Shown piece after piece: positions 8,490 to 17,706 of a stretch of DNA of 64,000 bases (the stretch's first letter is position 1; the number at the start of each line of letters is the position of its first letter). A program made the translations under genes and the position numbers. The DNA is taken from the NCBI GenBank assembly GCA_015064625.1, contig SVRW01000006.1, forward strand, positions 34,569 to 98,568, written 5' to 3'. The notes beneath the pieces were generated by a model, which had not been told where the DNA came from, did not search any database, and worked only from the letters and a program-made list of their open reading frames with translations. Source of the stretch: Oscillospiraceae bacterium. Lineage in GTDB: Bacteria; Bacillota; Clostridia; Oscillospirales; CAG-382.

Positions 8490-9659
8490 TTGAATTTTGA
8501 AACGGCAGACAGAGCGGCACAAAGACTTGGCGTTACTGTCAGAGCTATTCAGAAATGGGCAAAAGAAGGAAAAATCCCTTATTCTCATAAGGTGGGGAGG
8601 GATTGGCTTATTCCGACAGATGCAATAAGACCTGGGGATAAATCATCTTCTCCACAACAGCATTTGTCCAAGGCGGCATTTCCCTTGATGCGTTTTTACA
8701 CAGGGGGAAGCATCTCTGAATATATTTCTAAACTTAAAAGCGAAGAAGAAAGAGCGATGGCTCGTTGCGAGCAGTATTACTATAAAGCTTGTCTGAAGGA
8801 ATGTACCATAGAAGCGGAGCCTTTTATGGATTCCCCAGAGCCTACTGTTCGTTCAATGTCCTCTTTGTATTGTATGTTCTCCAATCTTTCAAGGGGTCAT
8901 CTTGTGAAAAGTAAATATGCATCGGGAATCATGGCTGAAAATCTTTCTGAAAGTCTCAAAGAGGGAAGCAACAAAAGTGTTGCGGCACTAACCGTTCTTT
9001 CATCCCTTGCGGCAAAGCTTCAGCTTCATCTTCCACTTGAAGACGTACCGAGAATACGTGAATACATAAAGTATCTGTCCGACGGCTTACTTCTTTTTGG
9101 CTGTTATCTTATGGCTTACGATGAGTATCTCGAAAAAAATTATTCGAAAGCCTTAGGATTTGCGGAAATGGCATTGAATTTGCAAACAGAAAGCTACGTT
9201 ATCCCCGAAATATATCTTCATCTTGTTTCAGCTATGGCTCATATAAATCTGATGGAAAAGGAAAAAGCTAAAAAAAGCATGGAAAAGGCGTGGAAGCTTG
9301 CCTGCGATGAGGAGCTTATTATGCCCTTTGTTGAGCATTATAATCTTTTAGGCGGACTTATAGAAAACGTATTGAAAAAAGACTATTTTCAATATTATGA
9401 AAAGATAATGCATTTTTCTAAGCAGTATAACAGCTCCTGGTATGAGGTATACAACGAACGAAGCGACAGACTCGTTGCAACAACTCTGACGAATGCGGAA
9501 TTTACTATAGCTATGCTTTACAGCCGAAGCTGGAGAATAAAGGAAATTGCTGAGCATATGCATTTGTCAGAACGAACCGTAACAAACTATATATCCTATA
9601 TATATGATAAATTGCAGATAAACAGCAAGAAAGCGTTAGAAAAATTCATGCTCAGATAA
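8490..9659 (+). CDS. Regulator with N-terminal MerR-type and C-terminal LuxR-type HTH
   Basis: This 389-aa protein combines two DNA-binding motifs. Residues about 3-50 look like an excisionase/MerR helix-turn-helix (AAQRLGVTVRAIQKWAKEGK then GRDWLIP). Residues about 330-388 are a LuxR/GerE helix-turn-helix (IKEIAEHMHLSERTVTNYIS then KLQINSKKAL). The 270 residues between are helical and TPR-like, as in MalT-type regulators. I chose the TTG at 8490 because a G-rich ribosome site (GGGGGCGG) precedes it. It follows the GHL10 gene after 41 bases without a terminator, so it could be co-transcribed. Targets are unknown. Confidence 0.7.
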   Translation: MNFETADRAAQRLGVTVRAIQKWAKEGKIPYSHKVGRDWLIPTDAIRPGDKSSSPQQHLSKAAFPLMRFYTGGSISEYISKLKSEEERAMARCEQYYYKACLKECTIEAEPFMDSPEPTVRSMSSLYCMFSNLSRGHLVKSKYASGIMAENLSESLKEGSNKSVAALTVLSSLAAKLQLHLPLEDVPRIREYIKYLSDGLLLFGCYLMAYDEYLEKNYSKALGFAEMALNLQTESYVIPEIYLHLVSAMAHINLMEKEKAKKSMEKAWKLACDEELIMPFVEHYNLLGGLIENVLKKDYFQYYEKIMHFSKQYNSSWYEVYNERSDRLVATTLTNAEFTIAMLYSRSWRIKEIAEHMHLSERTVTNYISYIYDKLQINSKKALEKFMLR

Positions 9660-9672
9660 AAAATAAAATGTT

Positions 9673-9708
9673 AACCACTTGTTCGTTAAAACGAACAAGT
9701 GGTTTTCT
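9673..9708 (+). terminator. Strong rho-independent terminator
   Basis: A perfect 14-bp stem (AACCACTTGTTCGT with its complement at 9691-9704) has a 4-base loop and is followed by a T-rich run. It ends the 8490 gene. Confidence 0.9.
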
Positions 9709-9880
9709 TTGTTTTTGTTTGAAAATTGACGTTAAACAAGCTGAAATTATCAATAAAGCCGTTAAAGCTCTCGAAAAATAAAAAAATCATATGCTTTAAT
9801 TTTTTTGAAAATTACTCATTACAATTTGTTTATAATGTGTTAATATATTAACGTAATAAGAACGAAAGAGGGTGTGAGTT

Positions 9881-10174
9881 ATAAAACAAGACCTACGTTT
9901 TTTCAAGCTTGACGGTGACGTCGTGGAAGTAGCACGGGTTTTCGATGAAGAAATAGGTGATTTTGTTAACGAATACCCGAATTTTAAAGAATCCCCTCGG
10001 ATAACACCAAAGGGGAGAAGATGGGTCAACGTTACGGATTGTGACTGCCCTTATGCAGATGCAAATTATGGGGATTGCGGTTCGTGCAGATATTTTTTGT
10101 GTGAGACCTCGGGAGATATGATAGGGATTTGCACAAACGAAGAATTTCAACACAGAAAGGATAAACAACCATGA
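9881..10174 (+). CDS. Cys-rich 97-aa protein, probable AUA start
   Basis: I do not recognise a named family. The C-terminal half has six Cys in a compact pattern (DCDCPYADANYGDCGSC, then YFLCETSG and IGIC), suggesting a Zn or Fe-S site. The only ATG/GTG/TTG start in frame is a GTG at 9923 with no good ribosome site. The frame stays open to 9878 and codes for KQDLRFFKLDGDVVEVARVF, and GAGG at 9868-9871 sits 9 bases before ATA at 9881, so I place the start there. The stop overlaps the next gene's ATG as ATGA, so the two are translationally coupled. It may assist the surface protein downstream; that is inference from coupling only. Confidence 0.65.
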   Translation: MKQDLRFFKLDGDVVEVARVFDEEIGDFVNEYPNFKESPRITPKGRRWVNVTDCDCPYADANYGDCGSCRYFLCETSGDMIGICTNEEFQHRKDKQP

Positions 10175-13100
10175 GAACAAAAACAGTTTTTTTCAAAAGA
10201 GCGTTATCTTTTATACTTGTTCTTTGTATGTTGGTTTCCGTGCCTCAGATTGTAAAGCAATCTGCATTGGCGGAATCTGAATATACAAAGATTGCTGATG
10301 ACAGCACGAAGGATCTATGGAAAACCTATTTTGGTTCAGATGTGCTGAATACCGAAAACGCAGGCAGTGTATGGACGGATAAATCCGTTTTCACTTCTGC
10401 CGACGAATTCAAGGATTACGGAATCAGTCTTAATGATGAAAACGGATTTCTTGTGGCTCTTTCCGTTATAGCTTCCAATAAATCCGTATCAGGACTTTCA
10501 AACGTTCCTACAGATACGATGATAGTTCTTGACCTTTCCAGCTCTATGTATCCAAGCAGAGATCCCGCAACGGTCAATACTATGGTTGATGCCGTAAACA
10601 ACACTATAACCTCACTTCAATCTTTGAATATTCACAACAGAGTTGGGGTTTCCGTATATTTTGGCGGCTCAACTCTTTGGGAATCCAAAGCTGACAGTAG
10701 TAAAGTCCTCCTTCCTCTTGACCGTTATTCTCATTCTGAAAATTACTTCCTCAAAACAACGGTTTCGGGTGGCACAAGACTTGAATCTGTTGACGTAAAC
10801 AGCGGTGTAAGTAATTCCGCAGGTGCTTTTGTATCAGGCTCTCACGTTGTTGCGGACGTAGCAGGAACATATGCACAGCTTGGCATTATTGATGCTATGA
10901 ATCAGTTCCTCAGAGACGATATTGAACCCGTTATTCCTGCAAATGCGGAATATCAGGCAGGTGTTTCCAGAGTTCCCGTAATTGTGCTTATGTCCGACGG
11001 AGAACCAACGGCAGCAACTAACAATTATACCCAAAAAGAAGATTTCAAAATGGGTAATAATCAGGTTACAAACAGAAATAATGCGGAAACTGATTTTGTA
11101 ACTCAGCTTACAGCAGCTTATGCCAAAGAAAAAATAGATGCAAAATACGTTGATACAACGCCTTTGTTCTACACTCTCAGCTTGGGAAACAGCATAAGCA
11201 TGGACATTATGGACCCCAAAGCAAACGATGAATGGGCTTCAAAGGTTATAGAGAACAACGAAGGCTATACAGAAACAGAACGCCTTAAAGCTTTGGTTAA
11301 CTACGTTATCAATAGCTATTGGCAGACCCTTATGACCTATGGTGAAGTAAGCATAAAGGTTCAGAATTATAATCAGGGTTCATATGGTAATAAAACTGAA
11401 TATACCTACGGTGTAAAAAAGGCTGTCCTTGAAGATGGAACGTTGTTCCCATCCGATATTTCAAAAAAATATTACGTTGACCAATCCTTTACAGCATCAA
11501 ATGCTGATGCACTTTCAGAAGCGTTCAAGTCCATAGTTGACAAGATTGCTTTGCAGTCAAGATATTTCCCCACTCTTGTTGAGGATAACGAAAACCACGA
11601 CGGCTACGTTTCTTTCGTTGACAACGTGGGAAAATATATGAGCGTTACCGATATTAAAGGCATCGTAATCGGAGACGTCCTCTTCTCAGGGGCTGACCTT
11701 GCTTCTAACTTTGTACCAGATGGCGGAAGCCTCGGAACTGCCACAGCTCCCACAGCCTTGGGCAAGGAAATGGTAAATGCTGTTAAAAACCGCTTAGGGA
11801 TTGAAGATGCAGGTATTGCAGAAGCTTTAATTGCTCAGGCTTACAATAAAGGTCAGTTGAGCTATAAAAATGATAAAGAATTTTCCAACTATATCGGTTG
11901 GTATGCAAATGCAAAGGGCGAATTTCTTGGGTTCTGGTATGAGGGCATAGAAACAATGCCCAATCCTGAAGACCCCGCCCTTACAGATGAAACAAGACCT
12001 GCATTTATCATAAAGAGTTACGGTTATCTCGGCGCAGTGGACGAAGACCATGGCGTATCAAAATCCGATATGATGTATGCAACGGTTCAGGTTCGCCAAA
12101 GCATGGCTACAGGCGAGCAGAAGGTTATCTTCTCCGTTCCTGCTTCCCTTATTCCTATGGTGAATTACGATATCAAACTTGACAGAGACGGAAAAGTTTC
12201 ATCCTTTGACGTTTCAGGCGCAACCGCTCCTATGAGTCTTGTTTACGAAATCGGATTGAATAAGAACATAAATCAGCTTACAGTTGCAGATGGAAATGTT
12301 GTTGATCCTTCATACGTTGCAGAAAATACAAACGAAGACGGTTCTGTTAATTTCTATACGAACCAATATGAAACTGATAATTCCATAGGCTACGGCAAGG
12401 TGAATGCCTATTCCTATTTCAGACCTTCGCATCAGAATGAAAAATATTATTTCCAGGAAAGCACAACTGTTTACCAGCTTGTAAACGGAGCTTATGAAAA
12501 ATACATTGGACAAAATGCTCCCGATGTAAACGGAAAATATTATCAGGCTATGAAGGTTTATTCAGGCGGAAATACTCCCCGACTTGAAACTGTTTACCAT
12601 AAGCTTTCCACTGAAGCTATAAGCGTTGTGAAAGCACTTGGGGACGGAACGTGGTACGTTCCCTTTGGAACGGTTCACGTTGATACAGAAGGATATATAG
12701 TAAACAAAACCTCAAACAAAACAAATACCCTTAGAGAATCATATGTTCCTTTCGTTGATATCGAAGGTCATCTTGTAAGCGAAGCTGACCATAGCTTCGT
12801 AGTAGGAGCGACTTTGGGGAATAACGGTATTATCCGTGTTCGTCCCGCGAGCGGTATAAAAATAAGCAAATCCGTGGAAGGCACAGATAGCGGAAGCTAT
12901 GAATTCGCCTTCACCGTTGAAAGCAAAAATGAAACGAACGGAACGTATAAAGCCGTTAAAACGTCTGCAAACGGTAATACAACCGAAACAACGGTTTCTT
13001 TTGAAAACGGAAAAACAACCGTTTCTCTCAAAGCAGGCGAGAGCATTGCAGTGATTGGTCTGGGCGTTGGAAACACATACGTTTTAACCGAGGTTGAAAC

Positions 13101-15663
13101 TCTTGAATATACTACTTTATCAGTGAACGGTTCAAAAGAGCAGACTTCTGCTGTTATCGTTACGGAAAAGGGAAAAATTCTTTCTGCGGATTTTGTAAAC
13201 GTGAAAAGAGGAACGGGCAACGTTACAGTAACTAAAACTGTTGAGCATGAGCTTGGAGCGGAATACACTATTCCATATAAAAAGAAATTTGACGTATCGA
13301 TAACCCTTTCGGGCGTAGGAAGCAAAAACGCCAGATACAAAGTTTTACATTCGGGAGACGAATCTGTACTTTCTCTCACAACGGATGAAAACGGAAAATT
13401 CCCCACCGTTACTCTCGGTCATAACGAACAGATAGAAATATTCGACTTGCCTGTTGGCACAACCGTATCTGTTGTTGAAGAAAACGTACCAACGGGATTC
13501 ACAGCATCCTACAGAGAAAACGGTCAAAGAGGAGATGGAGTTGTAAATGTTACTCCCACTTCAACGTCTGTTGAAGTTGTCAACTACTACGTTCATGAAA
13601 AAGTTTCAGGCGAGACCGTTATTTTGTCGGGCGTGAAAAATCTCAACGATGAATATGGAAACCCAATAGAAAATTGGGGAGATGCGGAATTCACAGTAAT
13701 TCTTGAAAGACATGATGAAAACGGTTGGGTTGAAATAGGTAGAAAAACCGTTAACAACGAATCAAGAACGTTTACCTTTGATTTCTCAACTGAAATTTAT
13801 TCAATCCCAGGGGTTTACTCTTATCAGCTTTACGAATACGTTCCTGCAGACGAAGAAAAAATTGACGGAATGCTGTATGACCCCGTATATCATACCTTCT
13901 CCATAGTTGTTACTGATACTTATATGTCGGGCGGTTTGAAGATACTCAGAATCCATTCCGAGCATACAGGCAGAGAATTTAAGAAAGATGAAAACGGAAA
14001 CTGGATTATTGACCCAAGCTTCACAAACGTTCAGTATAACACAACTCCTGCTGTTGCACGTATTCCTATTCAGAAAAAGCTTGAGAATTTGTCTGGAAGT
14101 TCTCTGGCAACGCTTGCACATCACGAGTTCGGACTCTATGTTGATGCGGATTGCACAATCACCGCAAGTATTGGAAACGGAATTTTAAGTATTGACGTTC
14201 CTCCAACGGATGCAGTTGGTGAAACTCTTATTGACGTAATATTTGACGAGGTTGGCGAATATACGTTCTATATTAAGGAAATTGACAAAAAAGTAAATGC
14301 TATGAAATACGATACCTCTGTTGTAAAGGTTGACGTTACCGTAACTGCAGAAGGTGTTGGCGGAAAGCTCAACGCTGAAGTTAAATACAGCAAGGAGCTT
14401 GAAGACGGAGAACTTGTGTTTGTAAACAAATATGAACCCGAAGATATAGTAGTGGATCTTGACGTAAGAAAAGAACTTATCGGTAGAGAACTTACTGAAA
14501 ACGATGTTTTCACCTTTGAGGTTCGTGAAGGTGACAAAGCTGTCCTGACAGGCAGAAACGATGCCACAGGCAAGGTAACCTTTGACGGAAGTCTCGCTTT
14601 TGACAAGGTTGGAATTTATAATTACACCGTTGTTGAAACAAGTAGGGACAAAGACGGAATCATTTCCGATAAAACTGTTTATAACGTAAGAATAAACGTT
14701 TTCGATAGGGGCGACGGTGCATTGAGTGCAGAAATTTTCGTGGCTCAGGTAGTTGGAAACGTAATAACCTTCAGAAATACTTATACTGCAAAAGAAGCAG
14801 AATTTGTACTGAATGGTGAAAAAGTTCTCGAAGGCAGACCGCTCCTTAATGACGAATTTACTTTCGTTATGGCTGAATCTGACAAGGACGGAAACGTTCT
14901 TGAAAACGGAAAGAGCTATACGGCTAAAAACTTTACCGACGGACATTTCCAATTCGAAAAGCTTACTTTCAATAAAGCGGGAGAATATTATTTCACCGTT
15001 TACGAATTGGCAGAAAGTGTTCTCAGAGGCGTTAAGTATGATGAAACAAGATATCAAGTAAAGATTGAAGTTTACGATAATGGCGCAGGTGCTCTTGAAG
15101 TGAATGCTTCCATATTTGTAAACGGTGAAGAAGTACAGAATATCTCTTTCATCAATGAATACGTTCCTATGACGGCATATGCATTTATTCCGGGTACGAA
15201 GCTTCTTGTTGGAAAAATTCTTGAAGAAGGTATGTTCGAATTTGTTCTTCTGGAATCCGATGAAAATTGGACGGAAGGAAAAGTTATTGAAACCGTAAAG
15301 AATTGCGAAGACGGAAGAATCACTTTTGCAGAAATCGAATATAAAGAAGCAGGTTCATATTACTATCTTGTAAAAGAGGTTTACGAACAAGCGGAAAAAG
15401 ACGGTATACTTTATGACGATACGGTTTACAGAATCCGTGTTGATATTACAGATGACCGTAAGGGAATACTTCATTCTGCGGTTCACCTTTATGATGCAGA
15501 CGGTGTTCCTCAACCGAGCGTTGAATTTGTAAACGAATACGTTGAAACTCCTCCTGCAAAGCCTGGCGATTCTGCCGAAGCTGTTTTCTGGATGATTATG
15601 CTTGCAATATCAGCTTCTGGATTTGCTTTGATAGTATCCAGAAAAAAGAAAAGATATATTTAA
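10171..15663 (+). CDS. Giant VWA and isopeptide-domain surface protein
   Basis: This 1830-aa secreted protein looks like a pilin or adhesin. A signal peptide (about 1-33) is followed by a von Willebrand A domain with the MIDAS motif DLSSSM near residue 121 and VLMSDGEP near 273. From about 1155 come five repeats of the Spy0128/FctA isopeptide type. Several carry the Glu of the bond-forming triad in YTVVE, FTVYE or YLVKE and the Asn in FRNTY, FINEY or FVNEY; a matching Lys lies early in each repeat. A transmembrane helix (about 1800-1822) and the tail SRKKKRYI end the protein. The spot for a sortase motif reads PPAKPGDSAE, so no LPXTG is present. It is coupled to the Cys-rich gene by an ATGA overlap and ends before a terminator. 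Confidence 0.85.
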   Translation: MRTKTVFFKRALSFILVLCMLVSVPQIVKQSALAESEYTKIADDSTKDLWKTYFGSDVLNTENAGSVWTDKSVFTSADEFKDYGISLNDENGFLVALSVIASNKSVSGLSNVPTDTMIVLDLSSSMYPSRDPATVNTMVDAVNNTITSLQSLNIHNRVGVSVYFGGSTLWESKADSSKVLLPLDRYSHSENYFLKTTVSGGTRLESVDVNSGVSNSAGAFVSGSHVVADVAGTYAQLGIIDAMNQFLRDDIEPVIPANAEYQAGVSRVPVIVLMSDGEPTAATNNYTQKEDFKMGNNQVTNRNNAETDFVTQLTAAYAKEKIDAKYVDTTPLFYTLSLGNSISMDIMDPKANDEWASKVIENNEGYTETERLKALVNYVINSYWQTLMTYGEVSIKVQNYNQGSYGNKTEYTYGVKKAVLEDGTLFPSDISKKYYVDQSFTASNADALSEAFKSIVDKIALQSRYFPTLVEDNENHDGYVSFVDNVGKYMSVTDIKGIVIGDVLFSGADLASNFVPDGGSLGTATAPTALGKEMVNAVKNRLGIEDAGIAEALIAQAYNKGQLSYKNDKEFSNYIGWYANAKGEFLGFWYEGIETMPNPEDPALTDETRPAFIIKSYGYLGAVDEDHGVSKSDMMYATVQVRQSMATGEQKVIFSVPASLIPMVNYDIKLDRDGKVSSFDVSGATAPMSLVYEIGLNKNINQLTVADGNVVDPSYVAENTNEDGSVNFYTNQYETDNSIGYGKVNAYSYFRPSHQNEKYYFQESTTVYQLVNGAYEKYIGQNAPDVNGKYYQAMKVYSGGNTPRLETVYHKLSTEAISVVKALGDGTWYVPFGTVHVDTEGYIVNKTSNKTNTLRESYVPFVDIEGHLVSEADHSFVVGATLGNNGIIRVRPASGIKISKSVEGTDSGSYEFAFTVESKNETNGTYKAVKTSANGNTTETTVSFENGKTTVSLKAGESIAVIGLGVGNTYVLTEVETLEYTTLSVNGSKEQTSAVIVTEKGKILSADFVNVKRGTGNVTVTKTVEHELGAEYTIPYKKKFDVSITLSGVGSKNARYKVLHSGDESVLSLTTDENGKFPTVTLGHNEQIEIFDLPVGTTVSVVEENVPTGFTASYRENGQRGDGVVNVTPTSTSVEVVNYYVHEKVSGETVILSGVKNLNDEYGNPIENWGDAEFTVILERHDENGWVEIGRKTVNNESRTFTFDFSTEIYSIPGVYSYQLYEYVPADEEKIDGMLYDPVYHTFSIVVTDTYMSGGLKILRIHSEHTGREFKKDENGNWIIDPSFTNVQYNTTPAVARIPIQKKLENLSGSSLATLAHHEFGLYVDADCTITASIGNGILSIDVPPTDAVGETLIDVIFDEVGEYTFYIKEIDKKVNAMKYDTSVVKVDVTVTAEGVGGKLNAEVKYSKELEDGELVFVNKYEPEDIVVDLDVRKELIGRELTENDVFTFEVREGDKAVLTGRNDATGKVTFDGSLAFDKVGIYNYTVVETSRDKDGIISDKTVYNVRINVFDRGDGALSAEIFVAQVVGNVITFRNTYTAKEAEFVLNGEKVLEGRPLLNDEFTFVMAESDKDGNVLENGKSYTAKNFTDGHFQFEKLTFNKAGEYYFTVYELAESVLRGVKYDETRYQVKIEVYDNGAGALEVNASIFVNGEEVQNISFINEYVPMTAYAFIPGTKLLVGKILEEGMFEFVLLESDENWTEGKVIETVKNCEDGRITFAEIEYKEAGSYYYLVKEVYEQAEKDGILYDDTVYRIRVDITDDRKGILHSAVHLYDADGVPQPSVEFVNEYVETPPAKPGDSAEAVFWMIMLAISASGFALIVSRKKKRYI

Positions 15664-15737
15664 GAATAACTGTTTTTAGCATTGGAAAACTCTTGTGAGT
15701 TAATCCTTTCTGAAATTGCCGTTTCTCCCGACGGCAA

Positions 15738-15770
15738 GGGGCTGTAAAGTTTTTTTACAGCCCCGATTTG
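15738..15770 (+). terminator. Terminator of the VWA surface-protein gene
   Basis: An 11-bp perfect stem (GGGGCTGTAAA with TTTACAGCCCC) encloses a T-rich 5-base loop and is followed by GATTTGTTTT. Confidence 0.85.
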
Positions 15771-15851
15771 TTTTAAATGTGATAGAAAAGTGCAGTGAAT
15801 GACTTTTTTTGTCTTCTGTTTTGAATAATTTGTTTCAATGATGTGAATGTT

Positions 15852-15858
15852 TGTCGAA
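15852..15858 (+). promoter_or_regulatory. Possible 0A box before the pyridoxal kinase gene
   Basis: TTTGTCGAA contains the TGTCGAA core and ends 4 bases before the -35 element of the next promoter. Chance occurrence is possible. Confidence 0.3.
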
Positions 15859-15862
15859 CTGC

Positions 15863-15891
15863 TTGACAACGAAAGAAAAAAGTGATAATAT
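15863..15891 (+). promoter_or_regulatory. SigA-type promoter of the pyridoxal kinase gene
   Basis: TTGACA at 15863-15868 and TAATAT at 15886-15891 are spaced by 17 bases; an overlapping GATAAT is spaced by 15. Confidence 0.6.
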
Positions 15892-15934
15892 CAGCGTACA
15901 AAATTTATGTTATTATTCAAGTTGAGGTGTTTTT

Positions 15935-16783
15935 ATGCACGTACAAAAAAAGGCTCTTGCCGTTCATGATATATCTTGTATAGGCCGTTGTTCACTTACG
16001 GTTGCTTTGCCTATAATGTCTGCGGCAGGAATAGAAACATCTGTTTTGCCAACAGCCATGCTTTCAACCCACACGGGCGGTTTTGAAGGTTATACTTTTG
16101 CCGACTTTACGAATGAGCTTGATCCTATAACCGCTCATTGGAAAACCCTCGGCAGAAAATTTGAGTGTATATACAGCGGTTATCTTGGCTCAGAGAGACA
16201 GATAGATATAGTAGAAGGTCTTTTTAATGATTTTGCAGGAGAAAATTGCGTGAAACTAGTTGACCCCGTTATGGCTGACAACGGAAAGTTTTATTCTATT
16301 TTTGATGAAAATTTTGCAAAGCGTATGGCGAAGCTCTGTTCAAAGGCAGATATCATTATTCCCAATATTACGGAAGCCTGCTTTTTACTTGGCGAGGAGT
16401 ATAAGGAAGGACCATACTCGGAAAGCTATATAAATAATCTTTTGGAAATGCTTCTCTCCTTGGGAGTAAAAGGCGTTGTTCTCACAGGTGTTTATTATGA
16501 CGATTATAATTTGGGAGCAGCATCTGTTGTTGCGGGTGAAAAACCAAATTATTATTTCAGAAAGAAAATAGACGGCTATTATCACGGAACGGGAGACGTT
16601 TTCGGAAGTGCTTTGGGTTCTGCGTTGCTTAACGGATTTGACCTTGCTGATTCGGCACGTATTGCTGTAGATTATACCTGCAACTGTATCGAACGTACTA
16701 ACCGTGAACAAACCGATATAAAATACGGTGTAAACTTCGAAAACGAAATCCCAGGACTTTTGAAGCTTTTAAAAATTATATAA
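15935..16783 (+). CDS. Pyridoxal/pyridoxamine kinase (PdxY/PdxK-like)
   Basis: This ribokinase-fold enzyme of the pyridoxamine kinase type phosphorylates vitamin B6 vitamers in the salvage route to pyridoxal phosphate. Family landmarks are the start AVHDISCIGRCSLTVALPI, VLPTAMLSTHTGGF, VKLVDPVMADNGKFY, IIPNITEACFLLG, and the anion-hole and catalytic Asp region YYHGTGDVFGSAL. At 282 aa the length is normal. ATG follows GAGGTG. It is a single gene with its own promoter and terminator. Clostridial members of this family can also be annotated as hydroxymethylpyrimidine kinases, but HTGGF and HGTGD favour the B6 kinase. Confidence 0.88.
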   Translation: MHVQKKALAVHDISCIGRCSLTVALPIMSAAGIETSVLPTAMLSTHTGGFEGYTFADFTNELDPITAHWKTLGRKFECIYSGYLGSERQIDIVEGLFNDFAGENCVKLVDPVMADNGKFYSIFDENFAKRMAKLCSKADIIIPNITEACFLLGEEYKEGPYSESYINNLLEMLLSLGVKGVVLTGVYYDDYNLGAASVVAGEKPNYYFRKKIDGYYHGTGDVFGSALGSALLNGFDLADSARIAVDYTCNCIERTNREQTDIKYGVNFENEIPGLLKLLKII

Positions 16784-16789
16784 AACACA

Positions 16790-16820
16790 AAAATCGGACG
16801 GCAGACGTCCGATTTTTTAT
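16790..16820 (+). terminator. Terminator of the pyridoxal kinase gene
   Basis: A 10-bp perfect stem (AAATCGGACG with CGTCCGATTT) has a 5-base loop and a T-run. Confidence 0.9.
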
Positions 16821-16938
16821 TTCAATTTAACTTTATTTTTTTAATTTGTGAAATAGCGGTGAGAAGTATGATATTTTGTTTCAATATTATTGGGATCTTG
16901 ATAAAATAAGATAACTACTTGGAAGCAAAAAACATTAT

Positions 16939-17703
16939 CTATTTTTTTGCAACAAAGTAAAATCTATGAGCTTTTCCTTCGATATATCCGTTTTTATCAA
17001 TGATATTTTTCGCTTTTATCAGATTTTCCGAATATTTTTCCACGGAAAAGTCGGGAAATTCCCATTCTATGATTTTTGCAAACCAGGTGAGTGCGCCTAC
17101 GTCGAAAAATCTTATAGGAAAAAAAGCTTCACCTTCTTTGAGAATTACAAATCCTGCTTTTTCAAAATTATCCTTCTGGATTTTCAAAGTTTGTTCAGGG
17201 TAGGGAATGGCAGTATCGGGCATGAGCAGTTCCACAAATTCTCTGTCGTTGTATGCTCCCACCTGCTGAGTTATGAAAATACCACCCTTTTTCAGTACTC
17301 GGAAAAATTCAGATGCATTAAGGTCGCCATGGCGGTTCAGAACAATGTCGAAGCTTTCATCTTCAAATGGAAGTGAATGTACGGATGCATTTTTAACGGT
17401 AATTCCTAAAGGGGAAAGCCTTTCTTTGCAGAATTCAAAATTTGGTGCATAGTTTTCCGTTACGAATATATTTTCGTAAGGGTGATTCAACGAACAAACG
17501 AATTCTCCACCACCTGTATCTATATCGAGAAGCTTCATTTCGGGATTTATAAAGTTTAAAACAGTCTTTTTATAATCCCAAGGGAGAACTTCTTCATCTT
17601 CCCAGCGTCCGTCAAGATGGGAAAAGTCCCAGCCTTTTATTTTTGCAATTTTTTCTTCCTCGAATAAGGAATTTAAAAAATCCTTTTCTGACTCTCTAAT
17701 CAT
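16939..17703 (-). CDS. Class I SAM-dependent methyltransferase
   Basis: This is a Rossmann-fold methyltransferase of the Methyltransf_11 type. Motif I is LLDIDTGGGEF and the later strands show SFDIVLNRHGD and EFFRVLKKGGIFITQQVG. The N-terminal part (WEDEEVLPWDYK) resembles proteins annotated only as methyltransferases, so the substrate is unknown. ATG follows AAGGATG. It lies 3 bases after the TOPRIM-MtaB gene on the same strand and is likely its operon partner, which could point to RNA as substrate, but that is inference. Confidence 0.8.
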   Translation of the reverse strand: MIRESEKDFLNSLFEEEKIAKIKGWDFSHLDGRWEDEEVLPWDYKKTVLNFINPEMKLLDIDTGGGEFVCSLNHPYENIFVTENYAPNFEFCKERLSPLGITVKNASVHSLPFEDESFDIVLNRHGDLNASEFFRVLKKGGIFITQQVGAYNDREFVELLMPDTAIPYPEQTLKIQKDNFEKAGFVILKEGEAFFPIRFFDVGALTWFAKIIEWEFPDFSVEKYSENLIKAKNIIDKNGYIEGKAHRFYFVAKK

Positions 17704-17706
17704 TTT

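Noticed and set aside
14185..15057. 290-codon minus-strand frame inside the VWA surface-protein gene
   Set aside because: It is antisense to well-conserved isopeptide repeats and has no ribosome site or recognisable domain.
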